From Coenobita brevimanus (taxonomy: Eukaryota > Arthropoda > Malacostraca > Decapoda > Coenobitidae): a DNA stretch of 64,000 bases. A model generated the notes under the pieces. That model was not told the origin of the DNA. It was given only the letters and a program-made list of their open reading frames with translations, and ran no database searches. The position numbers and the translations under genes are program-made. The first letter of the stretch is position 1. The number at the start of each line of letters is the position of its first letter. Below are positions 31,425-42,138 of this stretch, piece after piece. The DNA lies in assembly GCA_032717465.1 (NCBI GenBank), contig CM064732.1:38040888-38104887 (forward strand). The letters run 5' to 3'.

Positions 31425-33140
31425 TTAAGCCATGGTATCGCATCTAGGGATATCGTGTATCGAGACTTTACTGTAATGAACAAATGTTTCCAATCGGTTT
31501 TCACCAAAGAATGGGATTTTGTGGAGGGGGAGGGTGTGACAAGAATTGTAGTGATAAAAGACATAAAAGTGGAAGTGCAGGAAGTGTATAAATTACTGGA
31601 AACTCGAGATGTAAGGAAAGCCCCAGGACCGGATGGAATCTCTACCTAGGTACTGAAAGAATGCAGAGAACAACTGGCAGATAAGATTCACGATTTAATT
31701 GCGTGTTCCCTGGAAGAAATCGAAAGTGCCTTGGGGATGGAAGAGGGCCAGTGTGGTATCGATTTATAAGGGAGGAAACAAGGAAGAACCCCTGAATTAT
31801 AGACCAATGTCCCTGACCAGGGTAGTTACAAAATTGTGCGAGAGAATCCTGAAAGACAGATGGGTAAAATATCTGGAGGAGATGAACATATTGGCTGAGA
31901 GCCAGTTTGGATTCAGAAGTTTAAGGTCATGTGTTTCCAACTTGTTGAGCTTTTATTCAAGAGCAATTGACATGCTACAGGAAAGAGATAGCTGGGTGTA
32001 TTCTGTGTATCTAGATCTGGAGAAGGCCTTTGACAAGGTACCCCACAAGGGACTGATGTGGAAATTGGAACATATAGGAGGACTGAAAGGAAACTTCCTG
32101 GAGTGGATGAGAGACTTCTTGAGAGACAGATAAATGAGGACAGTAATAAAGGCCAAGATGTCCGGATGGAGGGAAGTAACAAGTGGAGTCCCACAGGGCT
32201 TGGTGTTGGTGCCAGTAATGTTCCTGATTTATGTAAATTATATGGTAGATGGAGTGAACAGTTATGCAAGTCTGTTTGCTGATGATGCAAAGATCTTGAG
32301 GAGAGTAGAAGTCGAGGTAGACTGTAAAATGCTGCAGGAAGACCTGAATAGGATCCAAGATTGGAGCCAGATGATGAAAAATAAATTTAATGCAAAAAAA
32401 ATGTAAAATATTGGAAATGGGTAAGAGTACCAAGAGGCCATCACCGAATTACAGGATGGGTAGTGTATCAGTCAAGAAAGTGAGAGAAGAGAAAGATTTG
32501 GGAATGCTGGTCCAGGATAGTTTGTCGCCGGAAAAACACATTAACAAGATAATTAGAGACATATACAGTCTCTTGACTAACATACGGTTGGCATTCCATT
32601 ACATGGATGAGGAAATGATGAAAAAATTGATAGTGGCCATGATCCACCACAGGTTGGAATATGCGGCAGTAGTGTGGTCCCCACACAAGAAGAAAGATAT
32701 AAATAAGATCGAGAGAATACAAAGAGCAGCAACAAGATGGTCCCCAGCCTGGCAGATCTGTCTTACGGAGAGAGGCTGGAAAAGCTTGACCTGCCTTCTC
32801 TAGAAGAAAGGATAGAAAGGGGCGACATGATTGCAGTGTTCAGGGCCATGATGGGACTAGATAAAATAGATAAAAATGATCTCTTTGTATGGGATGGGAG
32901 AGTAACAAGAGGACACGGAATGAAACTGAAAAAGTCAAGTTGTCTGAAGGATATCAAGAAATATAGCTTTTCATATAGATGCATAGACCTGTGGAACAGC
33001 CTGGACAAAGAGATGGTCCGGTCTAAAAACTTGAACGAGTTCAAAACAAAATTTGACTTTCTGAGAAAAAGAGATGGGACCTCACAATCATAGCTCATTT
33101 CCTGTATATCACAACTAGGTAATTACAACTACTGTAGGTA

Positions 33141-33162
33141 AACACACACACACACACACACA
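33141..33162. repeat. (AC)n tract joining LINE-2 and LINE-3
   Basis: Follows LINE-2's terminal GTAGGTAAAC and precedes the truncated LINE-3, which begins within ORF1. Confidence 0.88.
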
Positions 33163-34630
33163 CTCTCACATGCAGGTTAGGAAAGTACGAAGGAGGTGAG
33201 AGACCCATGAAAACCAAATTCAAGTTGCAAACTGCTGCCAAAGAAGTTACTGCAAGGTCATGGAAATTGGCTAAGAAGGAGGAGTTTAAGAAAATTTGGA
33301 TCAGGAAAGATGTGCATAAAGAAGAAAGAGCTAAAACAAGTGAATTAAACAAAGAAGCCAAGGAGAAAAATGCAGTGAGAACAGAGCAGGAGAAGAAGAA
33401 ATTCTACTAGAGAGTTTTGGATCTAAAGCAGAGGAAGTGGTACAGGAATGCAACCAGGGAAGAAGACTTTGCATAAAAGACGTAAGTAAAGGATGGAAAG
33501 TTTCATACACAAATGTTACTGGGATGATATTGTCACTTGAAGAGATTAGTGATCACCTTAGGGTAAATAAACCAGACAGTATGGGATTGGTGGAGACTAA
33601 ATTGAATGACACAGAAGATACTGGTATCATAGGAATTGGTGAAGGACACTACAATGTATAGAACAGAAACAGACTTGGAAAGGGGGGAGGTGGAATAATG
33701 ATACATGTGAGGAAAGACATCATTGTAAACAAGGTTGAAAAGGGTGAGGGTATGGCGGAGGTGCTGAAAATAATGAGGAAAGTAATGGTGGAAAAAGGGG
33801 CCTTGCAGTGGCCTATGTTCCACCCAAGACCAAAGCATGGACTAAGAGAGAATATGAAGAAATACTGTACTTAGTGAACCAATGAATGCTTGGAAAGATA
33901 CATCAGTGGAAGTATGCAGTGACATAATAGTGATGGGAGATTTTAACTATAAGGAAGTTTGCTGGGAAGATTGGTACACAGAAGGTGAAGAGTCAAGGGG
34001 AAGCAGAATGTTAAATATGGTAATGAGTAACGTCATGACACAGTGGAATAGAGAGAATACAAGATTCAGAGGAAATGAAGAACCCTCTTGACTGGGTCGA
34101 CTACTAACAAAAAACCCAGATATTATTGACGAGCTGCAGTTGGCCGTTAGGAAAAATTGACCACATTATCATTGAGTATACAGTAAAAGATGAAAGAGAC
34201 ATGGGAATATCAGAATCATATAGAAATGGACAATACAATTATGATAAAGCTGAGTTCGACAGGCTAAGAAAATACTTAACAGAAACTGACGAGAAATTTC
34301 AAGAAGGCAAGAGGTGCTGAAGAAAAGTAGGATGAGTTTTTACAGATATACATGGATGGACGTGAGAGATACGTACCGAAGGTGAAGATCAGGGAGAGAA
34401 ACAAGAAGGAGTGACTTAACAAACAAGAGATGCAAAGAAGCAAGAATGAAGAGGAAAAAGGCTTGGAGGGGATGGAGAAGAGAGGAAACAATCTGTGTGA
34501 GAAATATAAACTGGAAAGGAATGAATATGTAAGAATTTGAAAAGACGAAAAAAGAAATTGCAAGAAGAGTGTAGTAGACAAATGCAAGGATGAACCAAAG
34601 CTCTTCTACAGACATGTAAATGGAAAATTA
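33163..34630 (+). pseudogene. LINE-3: 5'- and 3'-truncated LINE of a related subfamily
   Basis: It starts in the C-terminal part of ORF1 (GKYEGGERPMKTKFKL; WIRKDVHKEERAK; stop at 33408-33410) and continues into a degenerate endonuclease: SYTNVTGMILSLEEISDHL, LVETKLNDTED, VMGDFNYKEVCWEDW and KIDHIIIEY. It breaks off after KDEPKLFYRHVNGKL at about 34627, before the RT. Several frameshifts. The subfamily is distinct from LINE-1/2, so the AC-linked chains join different lineages. Confidence 0.78.
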
Positions 34631-34985
34631 ACCTCTCCATGGCCGACCATGTGGAATTTGTTTGGCCCCATGGGCCAACCCCACAACCATTTTTTGAAGT
34701 TTCAAAATTCATTTTTTTTTTTTTTTTTCTTGCCATATTGAAGAGGAAGTTCCGACACACCTGGCAGTGCAAATTTCAGCTTCCTAGACCCATCCTGTGG
34801 CATGCAATCGAACATGGAAGTTGCGCAAAAAGGCAGCTGATATTAGTCACACGTAGGTGACACAACATTGCACTTTTTTTCTTTTTTTTTACCAAAAAAC
34901 ATTGCCAGTAGTGCTGAAAAGGTGTGAAATAACTAGATATGTGTATTTTGAAGTTTTTCAGAGCATAATATGTGAAGTTTGAATT
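34631..34985. other. Unclassified sequence, no gene seen
   Basis: Contains TTTGGCCCCATGGGCCAAAC-like palindromic words near 34670, a poly(T) run at about 34712-34730 and AT-rich flanks. No frame or known element is recognised. Confidence 0.4.
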
Positions 34986-35117
34986 TCTATCTATCTATCT
35001 ATTGCCAGACGCCATAATCCCGAAAGGGGTGGCCATTTGACATTGAGTTAGTTGTTTCACGGGGAGGGGCACTAACCCTCCACCAACCCACTTGTTGACA
35101 CGTAGGGAGCACGTATG
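34986..35117 (-). mobile_element. 5S-SINE body without the 5S head, antisense
   Basis: On the minus strand this reads CCTACGTGTCAACAAGTGGG, GGTTGGTGGAGGGTTAGTGC, the hairpin region, GGCGTCTGGC and an ATAG tail. The body is the same as in the SINEs at 26631 and 43704, but the tail is the RTE-type ATAG repeat instead of AATG. Confidence 0.82.
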
Positions 35118-35357
35118 GGTTGGTTATATGGTTACCACCCAGCGTTGTAAATGGTTTCTTGGTTTACAGGAAACCATTAGGCTTGTCACTCAATGTAAAG
35201 CTACCTGTAAAAGAAAGAAAAGCAATAAGAAGTGACAGGAAAGATGGGAGAAATAGGAAGAGAGTAGGGCAGGCACAGAAAAAGAATGATAAAGGCTAAG
35301 GAAGAAGTAGGCAGCACTACATCAAGCGAGTGGATGATGGTCGCCACCACCTACCAA
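35118..35357 (-). mobile_element. Interspersed repeat family 'R1', copy 3 (partial)
   Basis: Matches the inner half of R1 from TTGGTTATATGGTTACCACC through the hairpin (AAATGGTTTCTTG/CAGGAAACCATT) and the purine-rich segment to CACTACATC. The other half is replaced by the SINE body at 34986. Confidence 0.68.
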
Positions 35358-35635
35358 GAATATATATAAGTAATCCCTGTACTATCCAGATGCCCACTTT
35401 CCGGACACCCCACTTACCGGACATTTCGGTCCGGGATTCAATTTTCCCAAAATTGCCCAAAAATCGCAAAAAAATTGAAAAAAATCTGACTTTTATTCCC
35501 CCCATAATTTGAACTCGGCACGTGCGGCACGGACTAGCTGTGTTTTAGTGCGTAGTTCCGCCGCCATCCACTAGAGCGCCCCTGCATCCTCCCCACTTAC
35601 TGCCCGTCTCTTGTTGTGTGTGCACGCTCGTCATC

Positions 35636-37623
35636 ATGGCCGCCCATGTGCTCACATTTGTGGTGGTGCCCTACTTGCTGCAGGCCCTCCTGCTGCTCTC
35701 CTGCCTCTTGTTAGTGTGTGTGATGATGGCCCCACCTCCTGAGAAGAGGAAGAGAGTGGTTTTGACTCTGGAGAAGTAGAGAGAGATATTGGACAAGGTG
35801 GAACCGGGATGGTTAACCTCATGCATTCTCCATGAATTCAACCTGGCCCGAATACTTTGTTTGATATCAAGAGATCCCATGACAAACTCATGCAGTACAC
35901 AGCTGACTTCTCGTTGAAGAACAAACGCAACGTAGAGAGGAAGATGATGTTTACTCCCTGGTATGCTGAAGTCGACCGCTCCACGTTTATTTGGTATTGA
36001 CAACAACGTGCTGCTGGTGTACTGGTGCATGCCACAGAGCTGAAGGCTGCTGCTGAGAAGTTCGCAAGGCTTCACGACGCCCTAGACTTCAAGGCATCCG
36101 AGGGTTGGCTCTTCGCGTTCAAGTTACTACATGGCCTTTTCCAACTATAAGTCCCATGGAGAAGCTTTGGACGCCAATGAGGATGGAGTAGAAGAGTTTC
36201 GGCACAAGGTGAAAGACTTGATCAACATTGAGGGCCTCACTCTTGGTCAAGTCTACAATGTTGAAGAAACTGGTTTATTCTATCCCTTTTTGCCAACGAA
36301 CACTCTAGCATAGGAAACGGAGAAGCATGTACCTGGCCGCAAGCTCTGCAAGCAACGAATATCTGCTTTGTGTTGTGCCAGTGCTAACGGCATGCACCGG
36401 CTCAAGCCCGTTATTGTTGGCCATGCAAAGCAGCTTCGATGTTTTCGTGGGGTGATGGATGTCCTTCTTGTTGTTTGGTACCATTCTGTGAAGGCATGGT
36501 TCACTGCCCAGATCTTCAAAGACTGGTTCCACCGCCATTTCGTCAAGGAGGTCATCCATTACCAGATGGAGAAACTGGGAATCCCGCGTGACTAGGTAAA
36601 GGCCCTCCTTCTCTTGGATAATGCACCTGCTCATCCGTGCGACAAGGACATGGTGGCTGAGAATGGCCGCATTAGGTGTATGTTTATTCCACCTAATACG
36701 ACTACTCTCATCCAACCAATGGACCAAGGAGTGATCGTGGCAACGAAGAGGCTGTACCAAAGGAAGTTCCTGGACGAGGTGATGGTTGTTCTCGAGGACG
36801 AGGACGAGCACAGGGAGGGACGGGACACACTAGGCCAGTGGACTTTGGAAAACATTTGCTGCTACAACATCAAGTCTGCAATCTACAACTGGGCCAGTGC
36901 ATGGAAGGAAGTCCCTGTCAAGACTCTAGAAAGTGATTGGTCTCGTCTGCTTCTCGGAACGGATGTGGAGCACAATTTCCTAGGTTTCGACGTGGATGAC
37001 TTCCATGCACATCTACGTGCACATGGCAACGATGTTGATGTGGACGATGTGCGTCAGTGGTTGGATGTCGACGAGGGTGATCCTGGGTATCAGACCATGT
37101 TTGATATCGAGATCACATCTTCAGTTGCAGGTGTCAGTACCGAGCTTAAGATTCCGACAAGGACGGCGATGATGATGCGGACTCCTCTCAGCGTGATACT
37201 TCTCCAGCCATCCCCAAGTTGAGCACACTCCGGGAACACGTAAAGTTCGTTCTCGACTACCTGGAACACCTGGACTGCGGCAGGGAGATGGGGCCCTTGG
37301 GACTTGTGGAGGAAGTGCACGCTTTCAGGCAGCGCATCATTAATTGCTAAAATCGTCTTTCCTTGCGTCAGTCAACCATTGACAGCTTTTTCGGACCTGT
37401 GACCCCCACTGTGCCCAGCCCTGGCTCCACACCATCACCTCCCCAAGACAGGCCCTCATCCTCCAAGCCACAACCCAGCACATCAGGGATGGTGGAGTCG
37501 CCACTGGACGTGAGTTTGCGCCTCTCTTCTGAGTCGTCTGCAGTGGGTAGTCCATCACCACGTCCCAGTGATGCACCCCTAGGCCACCTGCATCAGCTAC
37601 TGTCAGACTCTGACAGTGAATAA
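35636..37623 (+). pseudogene. Tigger transposase, copy B, multiple stops
   Basis: Collinear with the copy A gene. Start MAAHVLTFVVVPYLLQALLL at 35636, a TAG at 35777-35779 (in VLTLEK-stop), further stops near 35998, 36311 and 36594, and a frameshift near 37140. The acidic blocks remain partly visible: NVEETGLFY (first Asp now Glu), LLLDNAPAHP (about 36610) and QPMDQGVIVA (about 36715). The C-terminus retains QSTIDSFF (37369-37392) and ends at TAA 37621-37623. A dead copy, useful as the comparison that locates the copy A frameshift. Confidence 0.85.
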
Positions 37624-38266
37624 ACAGCAAGAACTCTCCACTAGACCACATGGGAATTTACAGTGTTGTGCAATGAAAAAACAGTGTTAAGAGATTAGAA
37701 TTCTGAGTGCAAAGACCTAAGTGCAAAGTGCAGCACTGATTTTATTGACATACAATGGAGCACAAATTAGACTAGAGTGTGTAATGTTAAGAAAATGGAT
37801 TTCTGAGTGCAAAGACTTAAGTGCAGAGTACGACACGGATTTAATGAAGGTAAAATGGAGCGCAAGTAAGACTGGATTGCGCAGTGTTTAGAAAATGGAA
37901 TTATGAGTGCAAATGACTAAGTTCAGTGCAAGACTTCATTTACAGTGTACTACAGGTGCTTCAGGTACTCCTTTTTACTGTCAGAGTCTGAGAGGAGGCG
38001 GGTTATTCATCGAGATGGCCAGGGACTTGTTGTAAGTAACCAGAATGTTTCATATTGTACTGTATTTTTCATACTTACCTCTAAAACCTCATTTCACCCT
38101 TTTATGTCCCTTATTGGTGTGAACAGCGTCTTAGGTGCTATGCATGTGCAATAGGGAGGTGTTTTTCTGAGTTAGGCTAGGTTAGGGTCCATAAGTACCA
38201 GTCCAGGAGCCAGGGACTTGTTGTAAGTACCCAGAATGTTTAATGTTGTATATACTCACCTCTTAA

Positions 38267-41200
38267 CCCCTTAAACGCGGCCGTGTACGGCCGATCCTCC
38301 CCGTGTGGCGGGGTTGTAACGGGGTCTGAGTACCTGTGGGAAAATATTTGCCAAAAATCAGAGATTAACCCTAGAACATTAAAATTTTTATGGCATATAG
38401 TACTTACATTCAGCTGTCTCCTGAGACAGATGTTGAGCCTTCGTGGACTACCAAAGGACTTGTGAAGACTTGCAAAGTTGGGTAACAAAGTCTTCACTTT
38501 CACACCTCCAGAAACCCAGTTTTCTTTCTACCACAGCCTCAGTCTGTCACAGTACACTTTATACAACAACGTACAGGTAGTTTGGAATCAGTATTTGTAC
38601 AATAAGCACCGAAAATAAGGCTATAATGAACGGAGCGCACGGCCGACATGCAGCGCGGCGGCGATCTTCCCGTCACTGAACACACATTTGCCTTTTCACG
38701 GCTAAAAACACGTATACTACATTATTTTCCTTCATAGTACTTCGCAAAGGCTCGCTTGTCACTATTACGGCCCTAAAAATCACTGTCACTGCCAGTATTG
38801 TGAAGCGGGAATGAGGAAGACCACCGCGGCGCGAGTTTATTCAGCCTTACGGCAGGCACTTTATTCTCGCTCCGGTCGGCCACTCGCACTTCATTTCTAT
38901 CGCTCACTTTCACTCTAGCTGTCAGTTTTTTGCCTTATTCATCAGTGTCACTGTCATTTGTTATAAAAATAATATTTTCTACACAAAAAACTGTCACTGT
39001 CAGAACATAGAATAGAAACATATGCTTTCAACTTCTTACACTGGAGTGACTGTCACTCGCAATACTTATATTATTACTATGTACAATTATTTACACCAAA
39101 AATCACTGTCACTGTCAGTGCTTTTACAAGTACATACACTAATTTACACTCATCAGACTGTCACTGTCAGTACGTAAAAGAAAACTAAACACTAGTATCA
39201 CTGTCACTCTCAGTATTATTTTCAAGATTCTTATCCTTATTTTCAATATCTAGTCAGGCTGTGGTAGTCAAAGAAACACGGTTAAGCACAGAGGGGAATT
39301 TTGCACTCTTTGCACTGCAAGGAGGTGCGCCTAAATGTTCTGTCCTGCCTGGTAGTGTGGCTGCACACATGACACCTCCTGAGTGCTTTTCCCCTCTTGG
39401 CAGTGGCAGGCAGTGGCTCCAGGCGGTGTCGCTGAAGGTAGGCCTGACACTGTAGGCGGTCTGGAGGTGTGTGTGGGTGGCGCCTGGGACCTGATGGCAG
39501 TACCTGCCCAAAACGCTGAAGCAGCTGGTACACACAAGTCTTTGAAAATCGTCGGAGAGAGTAGTTTGCTGGCTTCCTGTTCTTGATCTTATATAGGATG
39601 AAGGCGTTCAGCATGCACATATCAAGCAAGTGCAAGAACACCTTCCTGTACCAGCGACGGTTCCTCCTCAGGCAGTCTATCTCTGTGGCCAGCATTTCCC
39701 CCTTGTGAACTGTGGTGAGCACATTCGCGATTCTCTTATCGTGCCACCTGATCGCCAGCATCTTGTCAGTTTTCTTCAGGTGCACGTCTCCCCGCTTTGA
39801 TCTTTCAGCCTCGGGGAAGGCAGGGTAGTGTGCCCTATTGATACGGACAGTGCCACATGATCCGACGCCGTGTTCAGAAAGGTACTTGGCGAGTTTTGGA
39901 GCTGTATAGTAATTGTCCGTATACAGGACATGATTCCCGCCAAAGTACTTTTCCAACAGCACTTTCACCACAGAACCAGAGAATCCAAAGGGGTCAGTCT
40001 TGTCCAAGTCCACATCGCTGGCGGTGTAAATAACGAAGTCTAAGATGAACCCCGTCTCGCAGTCGCACAGCACGAAAAACTTGATTCCAAAGCGGTGGCA
40101 TTTGCTAGGAATATACTGCACGAACCGAAGACGGCCCCTGAACAAAACAAAGGACTCGTCAATCACAACTTTCTTGAAGGGGCGCAGGAACCTCGTAAAC
40201 TTTTCCTTGATCAAGTTCAGGATTCCCCTCACTTTCCATAATGGGTCAGTTTGGGAAGGCTCATCATTGTTCGCGAAGTGAAGGTAAGTCATGAGTTGCC
40301 TGAAACGATCGCGACTCATGTATTTATTGAAGATGGGTGTGGGGCAAAGATCGTCATAACTCCAGTATTCCTCGAGCTTATGCTTCCAATTGTGGGGCAT
40401 CAGTAGCATCAAACCAATAAATAAAAAACAGTTTCCTGATCGTTACAGGAACCCATGCTGCCATCCGTGACGTGGATGGCGTTGCAGCTTCACCTTCACC
40501 TTCACGAACTGCAGCAGATTGCCCCTGTTCGTCTCGGTACAAATCTGCTCCATTACTTCATTATCCAGGAAGGCCAACAGGTAGTCCAAGCATTCACCAT
40601 CCTCTGGGACAGGGAAGTCAGCCTGTATTCCACACCCACTGGCATCAAAGGGCAGATCTTCCGGCACAAAATCTGAGCCCTCTGACCACACGAAGGCATC
40701 CAGAGTGCCCTGCCTAGGCTGGGAGGTGCTGGGGGCGGCAAGGGGGTGAGGCAGGTCGTGTGGCAGTGGGTGAGGCAGGTGGTGAGGCAGTGCGTGAGGC
40801 AGAGGCTGTCCTAGGTTGTGTCGGTGTAGTGGTGGTGGTGGTGGGGAGATAAGCTGAAGGTTCAAGGTCACTTGCGGTGGCATGACTGGCGAGTTGCCTA
40901 GTGCGAGTAACCTTAGCTAGTCTTACACTAGGAGACAAAGTTCTACTCCTACTAGCACGAACACTGGGCCTACGGAAACCTCTACGTAAAGTAGACTGCC
41001 CACTTCCCTTCTAAGGTGGTGAAGGCGACTCCGAAGACTCCGGAGAAAGGGCAGCTGAAGATGACGACGAGAGAATGGGGCTTGGAGTGCGTGGCGGGCT
41101 GGCGGTGGCGTGACGTGGTGTAGGGAACAATGGCTGGGAAGCTGGGTCACCACTTCTTCTCCTCTTGGCCCCCTTTTCACAAGAGCCTTGCCTGTTGAGG

Positions 41201-41867
41201 TGCTTGGCACAGGAATAGTCACTTCTGGCACCTCAGACTCAGCACTCGATAGCGTGTCCGACTCTGCCAGGCTAGATAAGACACCGACGTCACTTCCATA
41301 ATCCATGGACGCTTTCAATAACTCACTAGCTATAGCCGAGTCACTAAGTCCCTTAGCAGTTCCTTGTAAGGGTTTGTACGGGGTGGAGGTCACAAAACCC
41401 TTTTTCGGAGGGCTGGAAGGCACAGACTCGGAAGAGCTTGAGTTAGACATGGTGTCACCTTGAAAGATTCTCGTGGACTGACGCTAAACAGGGGCAAACC
41501 GCACGAAAAAATGCTAGTGTGACAACTGGGGAAACAAGCGTTTCCAAATACCATAAAGTGCTTGCGAGAGGAAGGCGCAGATTGACACGTATGAGCCGTC
41601 CACGTGCTGCCATATCGCACGACGAGGGAGGGCCGGGCAGCGGTGTGTGGGTGGGTAAAAAAAATGAAACTTGGCAACAACCGAGGTCAGTAGTACAAAG
41701 GTCAAGTGTGCTAAACGTAGCTCAAGGGTGGCGGTACTAATAGACAATACCAGCTGGAGCCTGCTTGCCCGCGGTTATTCAAAATTTACTAGAATCGCAA
41801 ACGCGACGATCCGCCGTTATGTCCTTTTGGCTGAGCGTCGCAAACGAGACGATCCGCGTTTAAGGGG
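38267..41867 (-). mobile_element. piggyBac element C (3601 bp)
   Basis: It is bounded by CCCCTTAAACGCGGCCGTG and the inverse of CCCCTTAAACGCGGATCG, with TTAA at 38263-38266 and 41868-41871. Same family as copy B and very similar in sequence, inserted in the 3' part of Tigger B in the opposite orientation. It carries the GTGACAGT array and the conserved subterminal block. Confidence 0.94.
39250..41450 (-). pseudogene. piggyBac transposase, copy C, with 35-codon deletion
   Basis: The N-terminus starts at 41450 (MSNSSSSESVPSSPPKKG). Frameshifts near 41150-40920 and near 40430 split the gene; the longest piece is 40412-39282 (376 codons). It keeps VIDESFVLFRGRLRF and LYTDNYYTAPKLAKYL, but an in-frame deletion at about 39685 joins GEMLAT directly to EIDCLRR. 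That removes 35 residues present in copy B, including the VDKSD motif with the third and fourth acidic residues. The zinc cross-brace (CHVCSH, CKEC, CA) is retained. Predicted inactive. Confidence 0.85.
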
Positions 41868-42106
41868 TTAAACCTCATTCTCTGGTTCTTTTGCATTTAT
41901 TTCAGTCTTTTATGTCCCTTATTGGTGTGAATTGGGTCTTAAATAGGTGCTATGCATGTCCAGTAGGGAGTTGTATAGGTGTTTTTCTAGTCAGGCTAGG
42001 TTAGGGTCCATAAGTATAGGTCCAGGAGGCTGGGGCCCACTATCCGTACGGGACCACTTTCCATACGTGCCTTTGGCTCTGTTACATCGGATAGTGGAGG
42101 GATTAC

Positions 42107-42136
<30 letters not shown>
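42107..42136. repeat. (CTAT)n microsatellite
   Basis: Seven or so CTAT units between Tigger B and the next element. By analogy with the RTE tails nearby this may be all that is left of an antisense RTE or SINE tail. Confidence 0.7.

Positions 42137-42138
<2 letters not shown>

Larger units (their letters stand above)
27177..31473. mobile_element. TA-flanked pogo-like MITE carrying piggyBac B
   Basis: It starts CAGGCATACTCCAGTTTAAC and ends with the inverse of CAGTAAAGTCTCGATACACG, flanked by TA at 27175-27176 and 31474-31475. Deleting it rejoins LINE-2 as GAAATAATGAAC. Without piggyBac B it is about 560 bp. ATCGTTAGG words recur near its left end and next to the piggyBac site. The two TIRs are only loosely similar, so it is an old or diverged copy. 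No transposase. Confidence 0.78.
25790..33093 (+). pseudogene. LINE-2 ORF2: endonuclease and reverse transcriptase, broken
   Basis: Endonuclease motifs CFVETKLREDIDIH (about 25880) and MMGDFNCKEVNWEEW (26210) are followed by stops and frameshifts. The linker is interrupted by the 5S-SINE and by the 27177-31473 element. RT resumes at 31478: RKAPGPDGIST (31615), NYRPMSLTRVVTKLCERIL (31796), YLDLEKAFDKVPHKG (32005), SGVPQGLVLVPVMFLIYVN (32184) and FADD (32273-32284). A TAG replaces Trp after ISN/IST near 31648, and a TAA interrupts the frame at 32131. The C-terminal block ends with a stop at 33091-33093. Confidence 0.83.
24428..33140 (+). mobile_element. LINE-2: near full-length CR1-like LINE with three insertions
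   Basis: Same family as LINE-1, from CAGGTCGCCGAC to GTAGGTAAAC and an AC tract. Insertions at 25525-25665 (RTE scrap), 26631-26815 (5S-SINE) and 27177-31473 (TIR element with piggyBac B) account for the excess over about 4.1 kb. Both ORFs are broken. Confidence 0.85.
35369..42107 (+). mobile_element. Tigger element B, carrying piggyBac C
   Basis: The ends AGTAATCCCT and AGGGATTACT are perfect inverse repeats flanked by TA (35367-35368 and 42108-42109). Without piggyBac C it is about 3.1 kb, like Tigger A. A 100-bp direct duplication lies in the 3' untranslated region (about 37700-37900). The transposase has stops and frameshifts. Removing piggyBac C rejoins the element at a single TTAA. Confidence 0.88.
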
